Source: Favolaschia claudopus
Lineage: Eukaryota; Basidiomycota; Agaricomycetes; Agaricales; Mycenaceae
Direction: 5' to 3'
Assembly (NCBI GenBank): GCA_037176885.1
Contig: JAWWNJ010000151.1
Location: 62,001 to 126,000 of the forward strand
DNA length: 64,000 nucleotides
Part shown: positions 20,912 to 32,561 of the stretch, piece after piece
How positions within the stretch are numbered: the stretch's first letter is position 1
Layout: every line of letters starts with the position of its first letter
Position numbers and translations under genes: made by a program
The notes under the pieces: generated by a model
Told to the model about the DNA's origin: nothing
Seen by the model: the letters and a program-made list of their open reading frames with translations, nothing else
Database searches by the model: none

Positions 20912-21763
20912 GAAACGAAAACGAAAACGACTATATATAGAATAGCGTATAGATGGCCGGCGGTGCCCGTCGGCAGCAGGTTCAGAAACGAAAATGAAAC
21001 AGTCGGCACGGAACAAGTCAAGGCCGGCTCTATGATGTCATCACGCCAAGGGTCACGGTCACGTACATGCTTGCTCGATCGAAACGTAAGCACGAGCACC
21101 ACTCAAAACCCGTATATTGTTTCCAAAACGGCTGTATGTTGGTTCCGATGCTCCGCTTTTGTACTCGCAGCTACCAAAAGTACCCGAAATTGCCGTTTTT
21201 CCCCGCAAATTGATATGCTCGTGCAACTTAGCTACTGCCGGCAGCCAACACAAATTAACCAAAATATAAAATAATAATATTTGTTTACTTTATGTAGTCC
21301 ATTCTTGTTTCCTGTTTGCCTTTAGTGTTCGTCTATATCATGTTTGCCACGAATGGGTGTCGTAAAAAATTTCTATTTTATGATTCTGAAGTGCAGAGCG
21401 CACTGAGTCTTGCACTGAGTGATCTTCACTCTTAAATCAATTGATAATTTAGAGTGCTAAAGCACGCCGTGTGCGTGACCTGGTACAGCCACTCGGACAC
21501 GTTCGGCAAGCACGATAGACAACGTACATTGTGACTGTGACATCAATCCAGTCCTTTCGGCTTCTTTGCCGTGTTGAAACCGGTCATTTTCGTTTCTGAA
21601 TCCTCGCAATTGATGGACTTGATGGCCTGGAAGGCCGCCTGATCAATATCAGCTAGCCGCGTTTTCGTTTTCGATTTTCGATTTTCGTTCATACCGCCAC
21701 CTGGTGGCTTCTGGCGGCTCACCGCAAACTTGTTTAGGCCAAGCGCACCATAGCAGCCAGGAC
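20912..21763 (+). repeat. Dispersed repeat C, copy 1 (less interrupted)
   Basis: Blocks at about 20915-21005, 21085-21245 and 21470-21700 reappear in the same order, inverted, at 53190-53090, 52465-52300 and 51665-51440. Shared marks include GAAACGAAAACGAAAACG, AACCCGTATATTGTTTCC and AGCACGCCGTGTGCGTGACC. No protein-coding potential recognised. Confidence 0.65.
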
Positions 21764-22684
21764 CCCTGATTTTGGAGCCTGATGCCGAATCTCATGATAT
21801 CCGATGGTAACCACCCTGGAATCTATGGACAGAAAGGCACTTCAAAATCTGAACTTACGGGAAAGTTGATATGCAGACGTTCAGAACATTTTATGGGGAG
21901 GTTTGAGCTGCCTTGAAACATTGGCTAGATACTTATGCTGTGGGTGGATACCTCGGGATAGCTCTATTACGTCAAGATATCGCCTAATCGGGTTATTCCG
22001 CGATGGGTATCGTTGCCGCTGGACTTTCGTGATCCAATGCTGCGCTTTTGTCGAATTACGCAAAATCACAAGTGACAAAGTTATGCTCCGTCTACGAGCT
22101 GTACTGAATCTTCCTGGCTGACATGACTAGTGCATTGAGATGCCAGTAGATGCCAAAGATTATGTTCATAAAAAATTCACCACAAAAAAACTACAAATTT
22201 GGCCCAAACCGATCAAATTTCCTGTTACTTTCTGTGATGACGAGTATATGAGGATTGCAATGTGACACCGATAATAGACAAATGCTCTATGGTACCCACA
22301 GGACTTTCCCGGAAATATACCGAGGCGAGCGAGAAATCAGATTCCGCAAACAGACTCAAGGCCAAGCAAGTGTCAACAAAGAATTGAAAACCCGTATTCT
22401 TTTTTCGAAACGGCTGTAGAGTGTTGGAATGGTAAATCGGAAACGAGAAACATAAACTAGCTACTGCATAACTGGACTAGCAGTGATGGAAATCACAATA
22501 TCAAAGTAGAGTAATCGAAAAAAGAGTGTAGTGGACCGTGGTAGAGGCTGGTAGAGGGGTGAATTGAATACATAGTGCAAAAATTGACTTATTTGGACAT
22601 CAGTGCCATCAGCGATTTGACATTGGCATCGGAAAGATGGTCCCGAGAACATTGAGACCGCAAAAAGTAACTTGAGGTAGCTAA
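21764..22684. other. Repeat-derived intergenic DNA
   Basis: 21922-22035 (GCTAGATACTTATGCTGTGG; GCCTAATCGGGTT) matches 48505-48610 inverted. A lone mariner-like end (GATGACGAGTA) lies at about 22235-22246. No gene recognised. Confidence 0.4.
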
Positions 22685-24230
22685 CTTGTACTTTGATGGC
22701 CGCTTCCCTTGGCTAGGCGTACTTTACTTAACTTAACTTGACTTGACATAACTTTTCCCGCGCTTGGCAAATCTAACTTGTACGTAACTTGTACTTGCAC
22801 GAATACAATATTATCACTAAAATACAGTTGTATACCATCTCTGTGTTCCTTTAGCCCTTATTCTGTCCGAGTCCTTTCTGCTAGTCACGGAGCAGCTTAC
22901 TTTAAAGCGAGGTTGTTTCGCATGTTGCTATCTACTGTTTGATCGTGAAATCACCGGGTATTCTAATCGTTAAAAAGTAGCATTGGGATGAGTACCTATG
23001 CACAATTTAATTAACCCTAGCCTGCACATAGCGCGTCGTTTTGGCGTGGCTAAGTCCATATCATCCGGAAAGTTCAGCGACCAAATCGGATAATCGAACC
23101 CTAACTTGGAGCGCCGATTATGGACCGAAAATGAGATTACGCCCTTCGGAGAAAGTTTGGGATACCAGTTGTTACTACAAGTTAATATAATGTCTACAGC
23201 GAGACCTGCGGGACCGCAATTCGACACTTACTTCCAATACCAAGCGAACAGTGTGTCGAACACCGGTTGGGATCTTGAGCTTCTTTGATAACTTCAAGGA
23301 CATTGCTCTGGACTACTGTATTGACTGGGTTTAACTTACTTGTACTTGAACTAACTTGTACTTCAACTATACTTAACTTAATTTACCGCCTGCCTAAGTA
23401 TATCAATAAAAGCAACTTACTTTTGTTCAAACATCCGAGATCGGGTGATAAGGAGTAATTCTTGCTTCATTGTGCTTGAACTTGACTTAGGTGCTATGTA
23501 ATCATTCCGATCACCGATATTTTCCTCATTGAACTTGCACGTTCCTGTATTTCACTTCGCATGTACTGTACTTGACTGTAACTTCTACTTTACTTGACCG
23601 AGCCTGCATCATACTTAACCACCTTCAACTTACTTAACCGGACTGTAGTTGCATTCCCTTCACCGGACTAAATCGAGCGGCCTCTTAATCCTACAGCAGT
23701 TTACTTAGCCTAACTCTATAACACTACTCAGCCTGTCGTGAATTGCTTGAATTAACTTGGACGACTTAGTACTTAACTTAGCTAATTATATACTAACCTC
23801 TCCCTTTTGTTCTCTCATTCTCATCTGTATAACCTTCCCTCGCTAATCTCGAATCCTGGTCTCCTTTGCTGCTCCAACACGATGGGTGCGGACGAGTTGA
23901 ACCGTGTGATATGTGGGAAAGAGTTGCGCAAATGACTGTACTTAACTTTACTTGAACAGTACTTAACTTGGCTTTGTACTTAATTCATACTTGGAGTCCA
24001 GGGGGAGTTGCAGTTTACTTAACTGGCACTGTATTATACTAATACTGCCACTTGTAACTTGTCCAAGTACTCGAGTGTTTGCCTCGCCCAACTAACTTGG
24101 CGACTCAAGTAGACAATAATTTACTTAGCTTAACTTGACTTGTACTGTACTGTACTTGACTTGTCAAGCCTCACTTTTACTGTACTTGCATACTTGACCT
24201 ACTTGCTAGTACAGAAAACAACGCAGCCGA
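22685..24230 (+). repeat. Field of degenerate ACTTAACTT / ACTTGTACTTG motifs
   Basis: Dozens of ACTTAACTT, ACTTGACTT, TACTTGTACTT and TACTGTACTTG variants occur over 1.5 kb, nearly all in this orientation and in bursts (22722-22800, 23328-23390, 23556-23640, 23935-24000, 24115-24215) separated by ordinary sequence. It is not a strict tandem array. No ORF of interest. Confidence 0.6.
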
Positions 24231-25006
24231 ACCTGCGGCGCAGATTAAGCTCTCGCGCATTATATGTCCTCAATTTAGGACACGGTAGCTCATCAACCGA
24301 GAAATATTGACGATCTAGCGCCCAACAACGGTTTCGGAAACACAGAAGAAGTATTGAAGGAATTGGTCACCAAACAACAGGCCAATGAATGCCATAAATT
24401 CAATTTAGAGTGATCCCAACCTCAGGGTAGGTAATTAGATTCCACTCAAACCCGTTCAAAGCCCCTGCGATTTGGATTTCCACACAGAGATAAAGAATTA
24501 AACAAATCTCGGTCGAATCCCGTATGACTATCATGACTAAACGGATTGATCGAGAGAAAGGATAGTTGAGGCCAAGTATCGATTAGAACAACGAAGAAAC
24601 ACCCACGATCATTCTTTCTAGCAGATTCCGAGGTATCTGTTGTAGGATTGATCCGTGAGCTTCCACTCCGTTCCGATTTCTTTTCGTCGTTTCATCATCC
24701 TTTGCACCCGTACCGTCGCATCGCCATCACCATCCCCTTCACTACCTTATATACTGCTCGTTACCTTTGCTGCCCGCTAGTCACTTGTTCCCCACGTCGA
24801 CTAGCGTGCGTATACCTTTACTTTACTTTCTACTAAGTTCTACTCACAGTCCTTGTAGTCTCTAATATACTCCAGGTACTAGTCACTTGTTCCCCACGTC
24901 GACTAGCTCTCTAATATACTCTAGCTGACTCCGACTCACTTGTTCACGGCTGCTCATCGCGCTCTCATCACCTTTTGACCTACTTTAGGTTATGGGCCAC
25001 CGAGCT
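24231..25006. other. Intergenic; short direct duplication
   Basis: The 27-nt string containing CACTTGTTCCCCACGTCGAC occurs at 24779-24805 and 24880-24906. No gene recognised. Confidence 0.4.
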
Positions 25007-25008
25007 TA

Positions 25009-25402
25009 TTGCAATTTTCATAATTAATGGCACTTCGCCAAAATATAAAAAAAAGTTTCAGTCTGAGAAGGGCCGTGGGCACAGCGGGGAATGACGGCAT
25101 TTGTTTTAATTGTTTGTCCCGCCCTTTTTTTTAAACGCGCCATGGGCGCTCTGCCCGTCCTCCGGCTATCGTCGGTCGTCGTCCATCTTAGCCTCCACGT
25201 TGTCCCGCACCGTCGGGAAGTCCGGCGGGAACACCGATATGCAGTGTTGGTGTTGCCAAGCACATTTTGATGGTTGTGCGGCGCCGCGGCGGCATTTCGG
25301 CCGACTCGCGGGAACCTCCGATGAAAGCATTGAAAGGTCCTCCCTCGAACTCAAACTTTTTTTTATATTTTGGCGAAGTGCCATTAATTATGAAAATTGC
25401 AA
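25009..25402. mobile_element. TA-flanked MITE, 394 bp, 50-bp perfect TIRs
   Basis: TIRs beginning TTGCAATTTTCATAATTAAT and ending at an A-rich run plus GTTT are identical over 50 bp, with TA at 25007-25008 and 25403-25404. The GC-rich interior is unrelated to the ends. Perfect TIRs suggest recent insertion. No transposase. Confidence 0.8.
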
Positions 25403-25404
25403 TA

Positions 25405-26771
25405 ATCCTCTGCGCCGATTTCACTTCCCTGTCACACTGTCGAGGTGCGTGATGGAAGTATCGGAGGAGTGCACATGCGCGGGGTGGCTGTTCCCAATAT
25501 GAGGAGTCGCCTGATACTGGAGTAATACATCCATCACTAGGAAAGTCACTGGCGGCCACCAGTGGCCGCCGTTGGCTGTTGGCGGCCGTTGATTGATGAT
25601 GTGAATCGGTGCCTGCAAAACGAATTCCAGTGATCATCAGCGGCATTCAATACGGCAAACTCCAGTGCAACACAATGGAAATTGGTGGGCTCCGAGCCAT
25701 GAAAAAGGCTTGAATCCAGCCAGTAAGTCTTGGTTCTCTGTTTATGCTCTGGATAATACATCTAACATTATTCAATACACATTAGTGAACCCCAAAGCAA
25801 GCAATTCAAAACATTTCAACCATTACGGATGGTTTCGCAGTGTTCTTGTGAAGAATTGATGATAACTTGGGTAATTACCTACGCTAATGACCTTCCGTTA
25901 AATGGCTTCGGTCAAACGTGTTGGTTCGGTTTCCCGTGCTGTTCAACAATGCGAACTCTGTCAAATTGATATCGTTTACACATACTGGTTGAAGGCTTTG
26001 AGTGATATATTCATTATAATTGTAACGGTTGAAGGGTCTACTGAGGGTCAGCACGCAAATTGATTTTGAATTCGACGTGAAAGGCCTTTCAATTTAGATG
26101 TTCAACAGAATAAATTTACACAGCGCAATCCTTGTCGGGGGATTGAAGGAAAAAATGATGATAATTAATGGATTCCACTGGAAGCCACTGGAGTCCAATG
26201 GCGCACGGTGGAACCTGATCCAATGGAAGCCAGTGGAACTCAACGGCTCTCAACAGAAGCCATTTACGCCTCACTGGACACCACCGGCTGATACCGATCA
26301 ACACTGCCGACCAATGCCGAGCAGCCGTTTGACAGCTCCGCGTGTATTACTGTGATACTGCGCAGCAGTATGGCGCGTGATGGAAGCATCGGAAGAGTAT
26401 ACATGTGCAACGTGGCTGATGAAAGTATTGGAGGAGGGCACGTGGCTCTTGGTATCGGAAGAGTGCACATTCACGAGATGGCTGTTGTTAATACGAGCAG
26501 TTGGAGGACACGCCTGATACTGCCCGACGGGATGGTGCGTGGTCAAAGTGTCGGAGAAGTGTACGAGCCCGAGGGGGCTGTTGTTTAAATAATTCCACCA
26601 TGTGGAGGGCGCCAGGAAGTCATGAGCGGGAGCGGGAATAGTGTAGGGGCCTTCTCGAGGTCTGCCACGGGAAATAGAGAATGAGATTGAAGACGAAGGC
26701 AGCAAGGTGGATAATTTACTGGTGACGAGTGATATCCGGCAGCTGCAGTTGTACGGCATCATTGCGCTGGG
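25405..26771. other. Intergenic 1.4 kb, no gene recognised
   Basis: Short ORFs on both strands without domains. Locally repetitive TGGAAGCCA/TGGAGTCCA-like motifs at about 26175-26280 and GGCGGCC-rich sequence at 25550-25600. Confidence 0.35.
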
Positions 26772-27251
26772 ATGTACACTGTACCTTCGTCGAACTTCCT
26801 TTCGGTAACTGCTTTACTACCGGTGCTTTCTGCCGGACTGAGACCGCCGGCCACGCACACTGACACAAATACGTGTCAGTTGCTTTCTGCCGAAACCCAG
26901 AACGGCTCGAAGCCTTCTCTCCCCGCTCGCACATCGTCTTCCGCGTCCGATTGCGATGAAGCAATGGCCGCCGACTCCGTTACTCGCTGCTACGTTTGCG
27001 ATGAGACTGGACATCTCAAGCGTGACTGTCCCTACCGCGCAGCTCTGTCTGAGTTTATCAAGAAGAAGAAGGTTGGGGCCGCTAATTTGGCTATTGGGTT
27101 GGATTCGGATGCGAGGAGGAAAATGCGCTTGGTGAATATTCTGTTTGTTGGACGCTGCATGGTTTGCGGGGGTGCGTGCTCGTATGGCGCACTCGCGGGG
27201 GTGTGTTGGAATTCCGAGTGTGCTCGACTCGCACTGCCCCGACTCAGCTGA
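26772..27251 (+). CDS. Zinc-knuckle (CCHC) ORF, possible gag or nucleic-acid-binding fragment
   Basis: 159 codons. CYVCDETGHLKRDC (residues about 73-86) is a canonical C-x2-C-x4-H-x4-C knuckle as in retroelement gag and RNA-binding proteins. A second Cys cluster (CMVCGGACSYGALAGVCWN, ending SEC) follows near residue 133. The first 60 residues are Ser/Thr/Pro-rich; a start at MAADSV (about 26962) would leave just the knuckle region. No neighbouring protease, integrase or RT, so I cannot assign it to an element. Confidence 0.4.
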   Translation: MYTVPSSNFLSVTALLPVLSAGLRPPATHTDTNTCQLLSAETQNGSKPSLPARTSSSASDCDEAMAADSVTRCYVCDETGHLKRDCPYRAALSEFIKKKKVGAANLAIGLDSDARRKMRLVNILFVGRCMVCGGACSYGALAGVCWNSECARLALPRLS

Positions 27252-28400
27252 CCCGCCCGCTGCTGCGCACGTCCCGTTCAATCGCGGACGTACGCGATTC
27301 TGTATTACTCTTCGGCTTTTATTATTCCGCCTATCCGATGTACTTATATTTTCGTTTGTAATGCTGAATCCCCTTGCGCGTTTGCAAGGGATTTCCCCGC
27401 TACCACCCCGCTATCTCGTTTGGCCGCTAGCTCTGCGGCAGCTATTTCAACAACAACATGGTAAGGTGCTTGAGCCGTCGGAATTCCCTGGCAGAGGAAT
27501 TGGCGGAGCCTCCGCGAACCTAAGGACCTTCGCCGACCCTTCGCGAAGGTCAAGTCTTACCTGCCAGATTGATCTGCTTAAATACGATAAGTAGCTGAGA
27601 TTTGCACTGAATGTCAGAAACTATATACTGACCAGTGACCATCATTCTGAAACTATGTTGTCGCCGGGGCCTCCGCCGAATCCTCCGCCGAATCATGATG
27701 GTCTGCATAAACGGATTTGATTACTGCCGCACTGTTGATAGAGCCCAGAGGAGACGAATCTGACCCGAGTTGACATGTACATATTCATGTGACAGACGCA
27801 AAATGGAGTGTAGAGTGGTAAGAGGGTCCAAGGAGGTCCTCCGCCGACTCGAAATTGCGTGAACATCTTGCGGCTTTCAAGTATATTCGATGAGGGGGCC
27901 ATGCCGCTGCAGGACACAAGATGAAGTTAAGAGGGCATGGGGTGCGGAACGCAGTTGCTGTGCACAGAGGAGAGGTCGAAGAAATTGCGGCGGAGGCTTG
28001 GCGGAGGCTACGACAAAGCCTCCGCCAAATTGTGCGCCTATTTGGGAGGGCAGATTAACTCAGAAATGAAGTTGTGAGGTATTTTGAAAGCCGATTCTTT
28101 CTTCACAATGAAGCTGATCCTTAGTCTGAGTCTCCATAAGCAAGTTTCAGCACGATGCACGAATATAATCGGTGTGGATGGCGACATACTAATAGACTAT
28201 AGTACTCCGGTAGGCAGTAACAGAGGCTCTGGAGCTGGGGAAAGAGTAGCGAAGACGGAGGACCGATGAGGAGTGGATTGGGGTTCATTGTGTGTCGATT
28301 TCCGGTCCTAGAGATTGTTTGGAGAAGCCTCCGCGACGGTAAAGGGAGGCTGCTCACGACGGTCACGCGTTTGCCACCCGATTTAGAGGGTCCTAATTTA
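27252..28400. other. Intergenic, rich in GGCGGAGG / CCTCCGCC motifs
   Basis: From about 27480 to 28340 the motif GGCGGAGGC or its complement recurs about ten times in both orientations (TTGGCGGAGCC, CCTCCGCCGAATCC, TTGGCGGAGGCT). No gene recognised. Confidence 0.4.
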
Positions 28401-28927
28401 CTCGGTATGACCAAAAGTAACCGGAATCACAAAAGATCACAAATTGCCTATATATGGCAAGCTAGCACACAGAACCGCTGGGAGGATTGGTACTGTAATC
28501 ATGGTAGAAGTATATGCTGTTGCATATGAAGTAGTTTGGGTCCACTGTGCTCTTTGTTGTGCGTCTATTTGAATTGCAATTATTTATGTTATGATGGTTG
28601 AACATTATGCCCAGTTTTTAACGTCTCACAAAAGGTGGAGACTAGGATGCTAAATTCTGGCATTTCATCTACATTATCATAAGACCTAAATCCCATTTTT
28701 CGAGTACTCATTGACCCCATATCTGTCCAATTGCTATTTTAAAAACGCAGATATTGCCAAATTGGGAAATTTCTGAATTTCGAATATTTCTCTGGCTGTT
28801 CGATGTTCCAATCGGTGGCAAGTTAGAGAAAACATGCTATAGGTAAGATCTGGACCCATCAAAGCTGGTTGACCATTGAAATTCCTATATAAATTCTACA
28901 ATTCCGGTTACTTTTGGTCATGCCGAG
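28401..28927. mobile_element. Mariner-like MITE, 527 bp, CTCGGYATGACCAAAAGTAA termini
   Basis: TIRs of about 28 bp with one mismatch, TA at 28399-28400 and 28928-28929. Termini are related to 34232-35609 and 48940-49234. No transposase frame. Confidence 0.75.
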
Positions 28928-28929
28928 TA

Positions 28930-30047
28930 GTAATACATGACTAACCTCCCGCGGAGGCAGACCCCTCTGAGGGGGGTTTAATCGACCATAAAAAGGGACC
29001 TCAGAGGTCCCTTACGGCACGGAAAGTTAGATGCCTTAGGTGGTCAAAGCAAGATTGGCCCAATTGATTTTTCACGGACTTTCAATCGAATTTTCACGTA
29101 GTTTATGAATGAATTCTCAGGTAAAAAATGAAGGAGAATTGAAACTATCATTCCGTGAAATTCAATGGAAAACTACGTGAATGAACCCCATGAAACGTTC
29201 CATTCACTTAGTCCACCTAGGTTAATTGAACCCCGTGAAATTCACAAGTTCTGCGTGAAATTCATGGGCTTTTCTGGTGAACTTCAGGTGAAGATTGGGT
29301 GAATCAACTGCGTGAAATTCATGGGGTTTGCGGGCTACAGTGATATCCAAGTAGGGGCCTCCTTTAATGAGAATCACTCCAGAGTATTTCACAAATAGAA
29401 ATCACTGCAAGGCAGTGTCAGGGGAATAAGTATCCCAAAGCTTATTGACGCTCTTTAAAACCCCTTTTCCGCTTTATGCAGGTGGAAGTGATAATTTGGC
29501 GTAGTTAAAAGTTCCCTAATCGGGAAATCGTTAGCCATTCAATGGCTCCAATGGCTCATCGCAATCTCTATAATCCTGCGATATCCGGGGAGAATCAATA
29601 GAAGAGACAAATCTGTGGACCGAGGTGTGAAAACAATATCTGGATGAAGTTTACCGTTGATAATAAAACTCCAGAAGATTTAGGACAGGAGGGCGAGTGA
29701 GGAAGGAAGCACGAGTTCCAAGAGGTATTTCCTGCGAACTTGAGGGGTTCGGACGTTGGATTGGCACCAGAGGATACGTATAAATGGGTAATAATTTGTA
29801 CCACGTCACAGAGGGAAGTTCGGGAATAAATAATGTAGGTAGACCCGGTATTTTGGGTGATACATGCGGAACGAAATAAATTGAAAAGACTCGTCCATGT
29901 GGTCAATACAGCTTTAAATCAAGAAATCAGGGGCGTTTCCATGATCTACAGATCCTCCATGTGGCCGTAGCAAGGCCCAAGATCTTATTATTCAACCTGA
30001 AACAAGGATTGACCAATAAAATCTCATCTGCTCGTAAAATGGTTAAG
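28930..30047. other. Intergenic with small palindromes and GTGAAATTCA repeats
   Basis: Two hairpin-forming strings (GACCCCTCTGAGGGGGG at about 28959 and GGGACCTCAGAGGTCCC at 28995-29011) are followed by at least four dispersed CGTGAAATTCA motifs (29150-29325). No gene recognised up to the SINE TSD at 30048. Confidence 0.4.
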
Positions 30048-30062
30048 TTGCTCCGCGATCGG

Positions 30063-31349
30063 GGTTGGATGGCACAGCGGTAACCATCCCCTAAGGTCGA
30101 CCACGCGCACACTGCCAAGGTCGCAGGTTCGAATCCTGCAGCCCCCACCCTCGGAGAAACAATTTAGACACTCCGAGATTCCGCCGCGCCGATTTCGGCT
30201 GACCAACCTCATGACCACACTGGCACGTGATCGCCCCACGATCGTGTCACTCACGCCAAGCGGTAGTGCGGCACCGACAACCCCGTTTGGAGAAACACAG
30301 CCCCTCGTTGCGGGAATCATTGTAGAGAGTTTGAAGGATCAAGGGTAGACTCGTGAACCAGTCGGTGCGGAGGTCAGCATTCCGAGAGGATCCGGTTTGA
30401 CAGATCAGACAAATATTTGGGAGGATAAATATCTGGTTGTGATGGACGGGCTGACCTCCTTACCGACTGGGCCGGTCCGTTGACATTTTGGCTGATGGTC
30501 GTCTCCCCGCCATTTAAGAGGTGCGGACTTCGTCAAAAAACACTGAAACCCCGCTAAAAATGTGTCGGAACTTCCTATATGAAACATGGATAACTTTTGA
30601 TTCTCTATCGATTGAGAAAAAGTTGCTTTTTGACGAATTTTGAGGTTTCTGGGCTGGATAGAGAGCCGTGTAGCTGGAAATCGTAGCTTTGAGTATCGAT
30701 ACACGTTTTTATCTGGTTTTCCGCTCTAAATGTGGCGGGACTGAAGAGAAAGAGACGCGTCTTCCTGTTTTCTGTGAGCAGCGTCACGGATTGTGACATG
30801 TGTTACGCGTCGCGTTCTGTCAGTGATCTGTCATGTTTGAGGGCTGATTTTGCGACTCTCACTTGCTTTGTGCTACGTTCTCACAGGCAGTCCTTCCCAA
30901 ACTTTGTCTGAAGCTGGAGTTAAACCTCGAGTACCCTCAGAAGGTATTTTTTGAGGGTTTCAACTAGTTTTGCACTTGAAAACAGCATGTACCTGAAAAT
31001 TTGTCCCCAAAACAAGTTGGGCTCATTCGATAGAGAATCAAAAACTATTCATTTTTCATATAGGAAGTTTTGGCACTTTTTCTGAAGCTTTCCGAGTGTT
31101 TTCTACGAAGTCCGCACCTTTCAAATGGCGGACAGAAATCCATCAGCCAAAATGGCAACGGTTCGGCCCAGCCGGTAATTCAGTGGTCTTGTTCCGCAAG
31201 AGCACGTGAAGAATTACCGGATGGGGACGAGCCTAGATCAAGGGCAGCCGAATGATTACCAATTAGTGATACAGTCAATGTACTGCTAGACTCCGACATG
31301 GGCCGATAAACGGCCCGCAGTGAGGATGGAATATTGATTGATTGATTGA
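30063..31349 (+). mobile_element. SINE-like retroposon with tRNA-derived head, (ATTG)n tail and 15-bp TSDs
   Basis: The 15-bp string TTGCTCCGCGATCGG flanks the element at 30048-30062 and 31350-31364. The 5' part has a perfect box A (TGGCACAGCGG, 30070-30080) and box B (GGTTCGAATCC, 30126-30136), the internal RNA polymerase III promoter of a tRNA. Just before the right TSD is ATTGATTGATTGATTGAT. tRNA head, simple tail and long TSDs define a SINE, mobilised by a LINE in trans. About 713 bp of the 1.29 kb is a nested element (30463-31175), leaving a body of roughly 0.57 kb. A small hairpin GGGCCGATAAACGGCCC lies near 31301, close to the 3' end. Confidence 0.72.
30463..31175. mobile_element. TA-flanked element with long diverged TIRs, nested in the SINE
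   Basis: Ends CCGACTGGGCCGG and CCGGCTGGGCCG extend into about 150 bp of diverged inverted repeat sharing CATTTTGGCTGATGG, GGTGCGGACTTCGT, ACTTCCTATATGAAA and TTGATTCTCTATCGA. TA lies at 30461-30462 and 31176-31177. No transposase. Confidence 0.65.
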
Positions 31350-31364
31350 TTGCTCCGCGATCGG

Positions 31365-32393
31365 TCGCTGTTCTTGGCTGGAAATCAACAGAGAGGCTGT
31401 TCAGACAATATGGAAGCCATACGGGTCATAATATGACCTGCCCCTTGGCAGTGGGACGAGGAATGAATATCGGAAAGTTGACAATGGGGAGAGTGATGCG
31501 ATCATCCAGAGTTCTCACGGTTCAAGATATTCGGGGCGGGTTTGTCCGTGCAGTTGAAGCATTTAAATGGAGGGGTTGAGTAGCCAGGTTGAGGAGATCA
31601 ACATTGAAGCAATGAGGTGGGGCGGTTGGTACATGATATTAGGGTGATTTCAATGTAACTGTGTCACAGCACGGTGGCGCGGTAACCAACAGACTCTATC
31701 TAGCGAGGTACGAGCTAAATGATAGAGCGTCTGTCTAGGAGAGACTAAATTGTCGCTGTTCAGTCAAGGAAACCCTCTTCCTGGGATCTCTTGAATACTT
31801 GCTCTTGCTTCTGTAGTTTTTTTGGTCAAGAAACAAGGAAACCAGGCGTCCTTATCGTCACTTCAGTAACTTTTGCCTGCTGTTCTTTGCTCTCGGCTTG
31901 ATATGCTCCCTTTTGAGAAATTATGTGAAAATGAACTGCCTACGAGTGTTGAATGCGCAGCACAACCTTGGTCTCTAGATCTGTTCAATGTTGTTGGGAA
32001 TCTTGAAACTTGAGAACATCATTCAGGTTCAGTCAATTCTATGGGCATGCTGAGTGCTCATGATCACTGAATTCTCCGTATGACATTATTTATCGTTGAA
32101 TACTCTGTGGTTAAGATACCCACGTTGAGGTAAGAGGTTTTGTCAATTTCCGAGGTTGTGCTCCGAGGTTTGACACCTATCTTGGTTGCCGTTACAGGAC
32201 ATTGTGTGGTCTAGATTCATGGATTTGAGGCAGTTTTAGGTTCAGATGGAGTCCTACTGCAGTCAGTGACATTTCCCGAAAGTTGGGCCAAAATCCGAGA
32301 AAATCAGTTTCTTCAACAGATCAAATCTGGGATATCACCGAGCCTGTGATCAAATGATTATCCGAAGCAATCTCAGCGGGCAAGTTGCTGTAT
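31365..32393. other. Intergenic 1 kb, nothing recognised
   Basis: No element ends, domain-bearing ORFs or RNA genes seen. Confidence 0.35.
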
Positions 32394-32395
32394 TA

Positions 32396-32559
32396 GAGCA
32401 CTTTGGCAAACGGTGAAAAATCGTTTTTTTCTTCAGCTAACGCGTATCCAAATTTTGGTTGTGGAGCCGCAAAACAGTGGGCAGCCCACTGTAGTTTTTC
32501 ACCAAACTCGCTTAGTTTTTCGAACTGAAATTTGATTTTCACCGTTTGCCAAAATGCTC
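32396..32559. mobile_element. TA-flanked MITE, 164 bp
   Basis: TIRs GAGCA(C/T)TTTGGCAAACGG plus TGAAAA, about 24 bp, one mismatch; TA at 32394-32395 and 32560-32561. Confidence 0.7.
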
Positions 32560-32561
32560 TA

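Noticed and set aside
21166..22246. A 1.1-kb mariner-like element between TACTCGCAGC and GACGAGTA
   Set aside because: Ends are only loosely similar, and the left end is part of the independent repeat C.
30061..30148. Genuine tRNA gene at the SINE head
   Set aside because: Box A and B are perfect, but the acceptor and T stems compete for the same bases, no standard anticodon arm forms, and the segment begins exactly at a target duplication with a retroposon tail downstream.
29927..30320. Minus-strand ORFs containing GAAGFEPATL and RIRTCDLGS
   Set aside because: These peptides are the usual antisense translation of a tRNA T arm and appear as annotation artefacts in many genomes.
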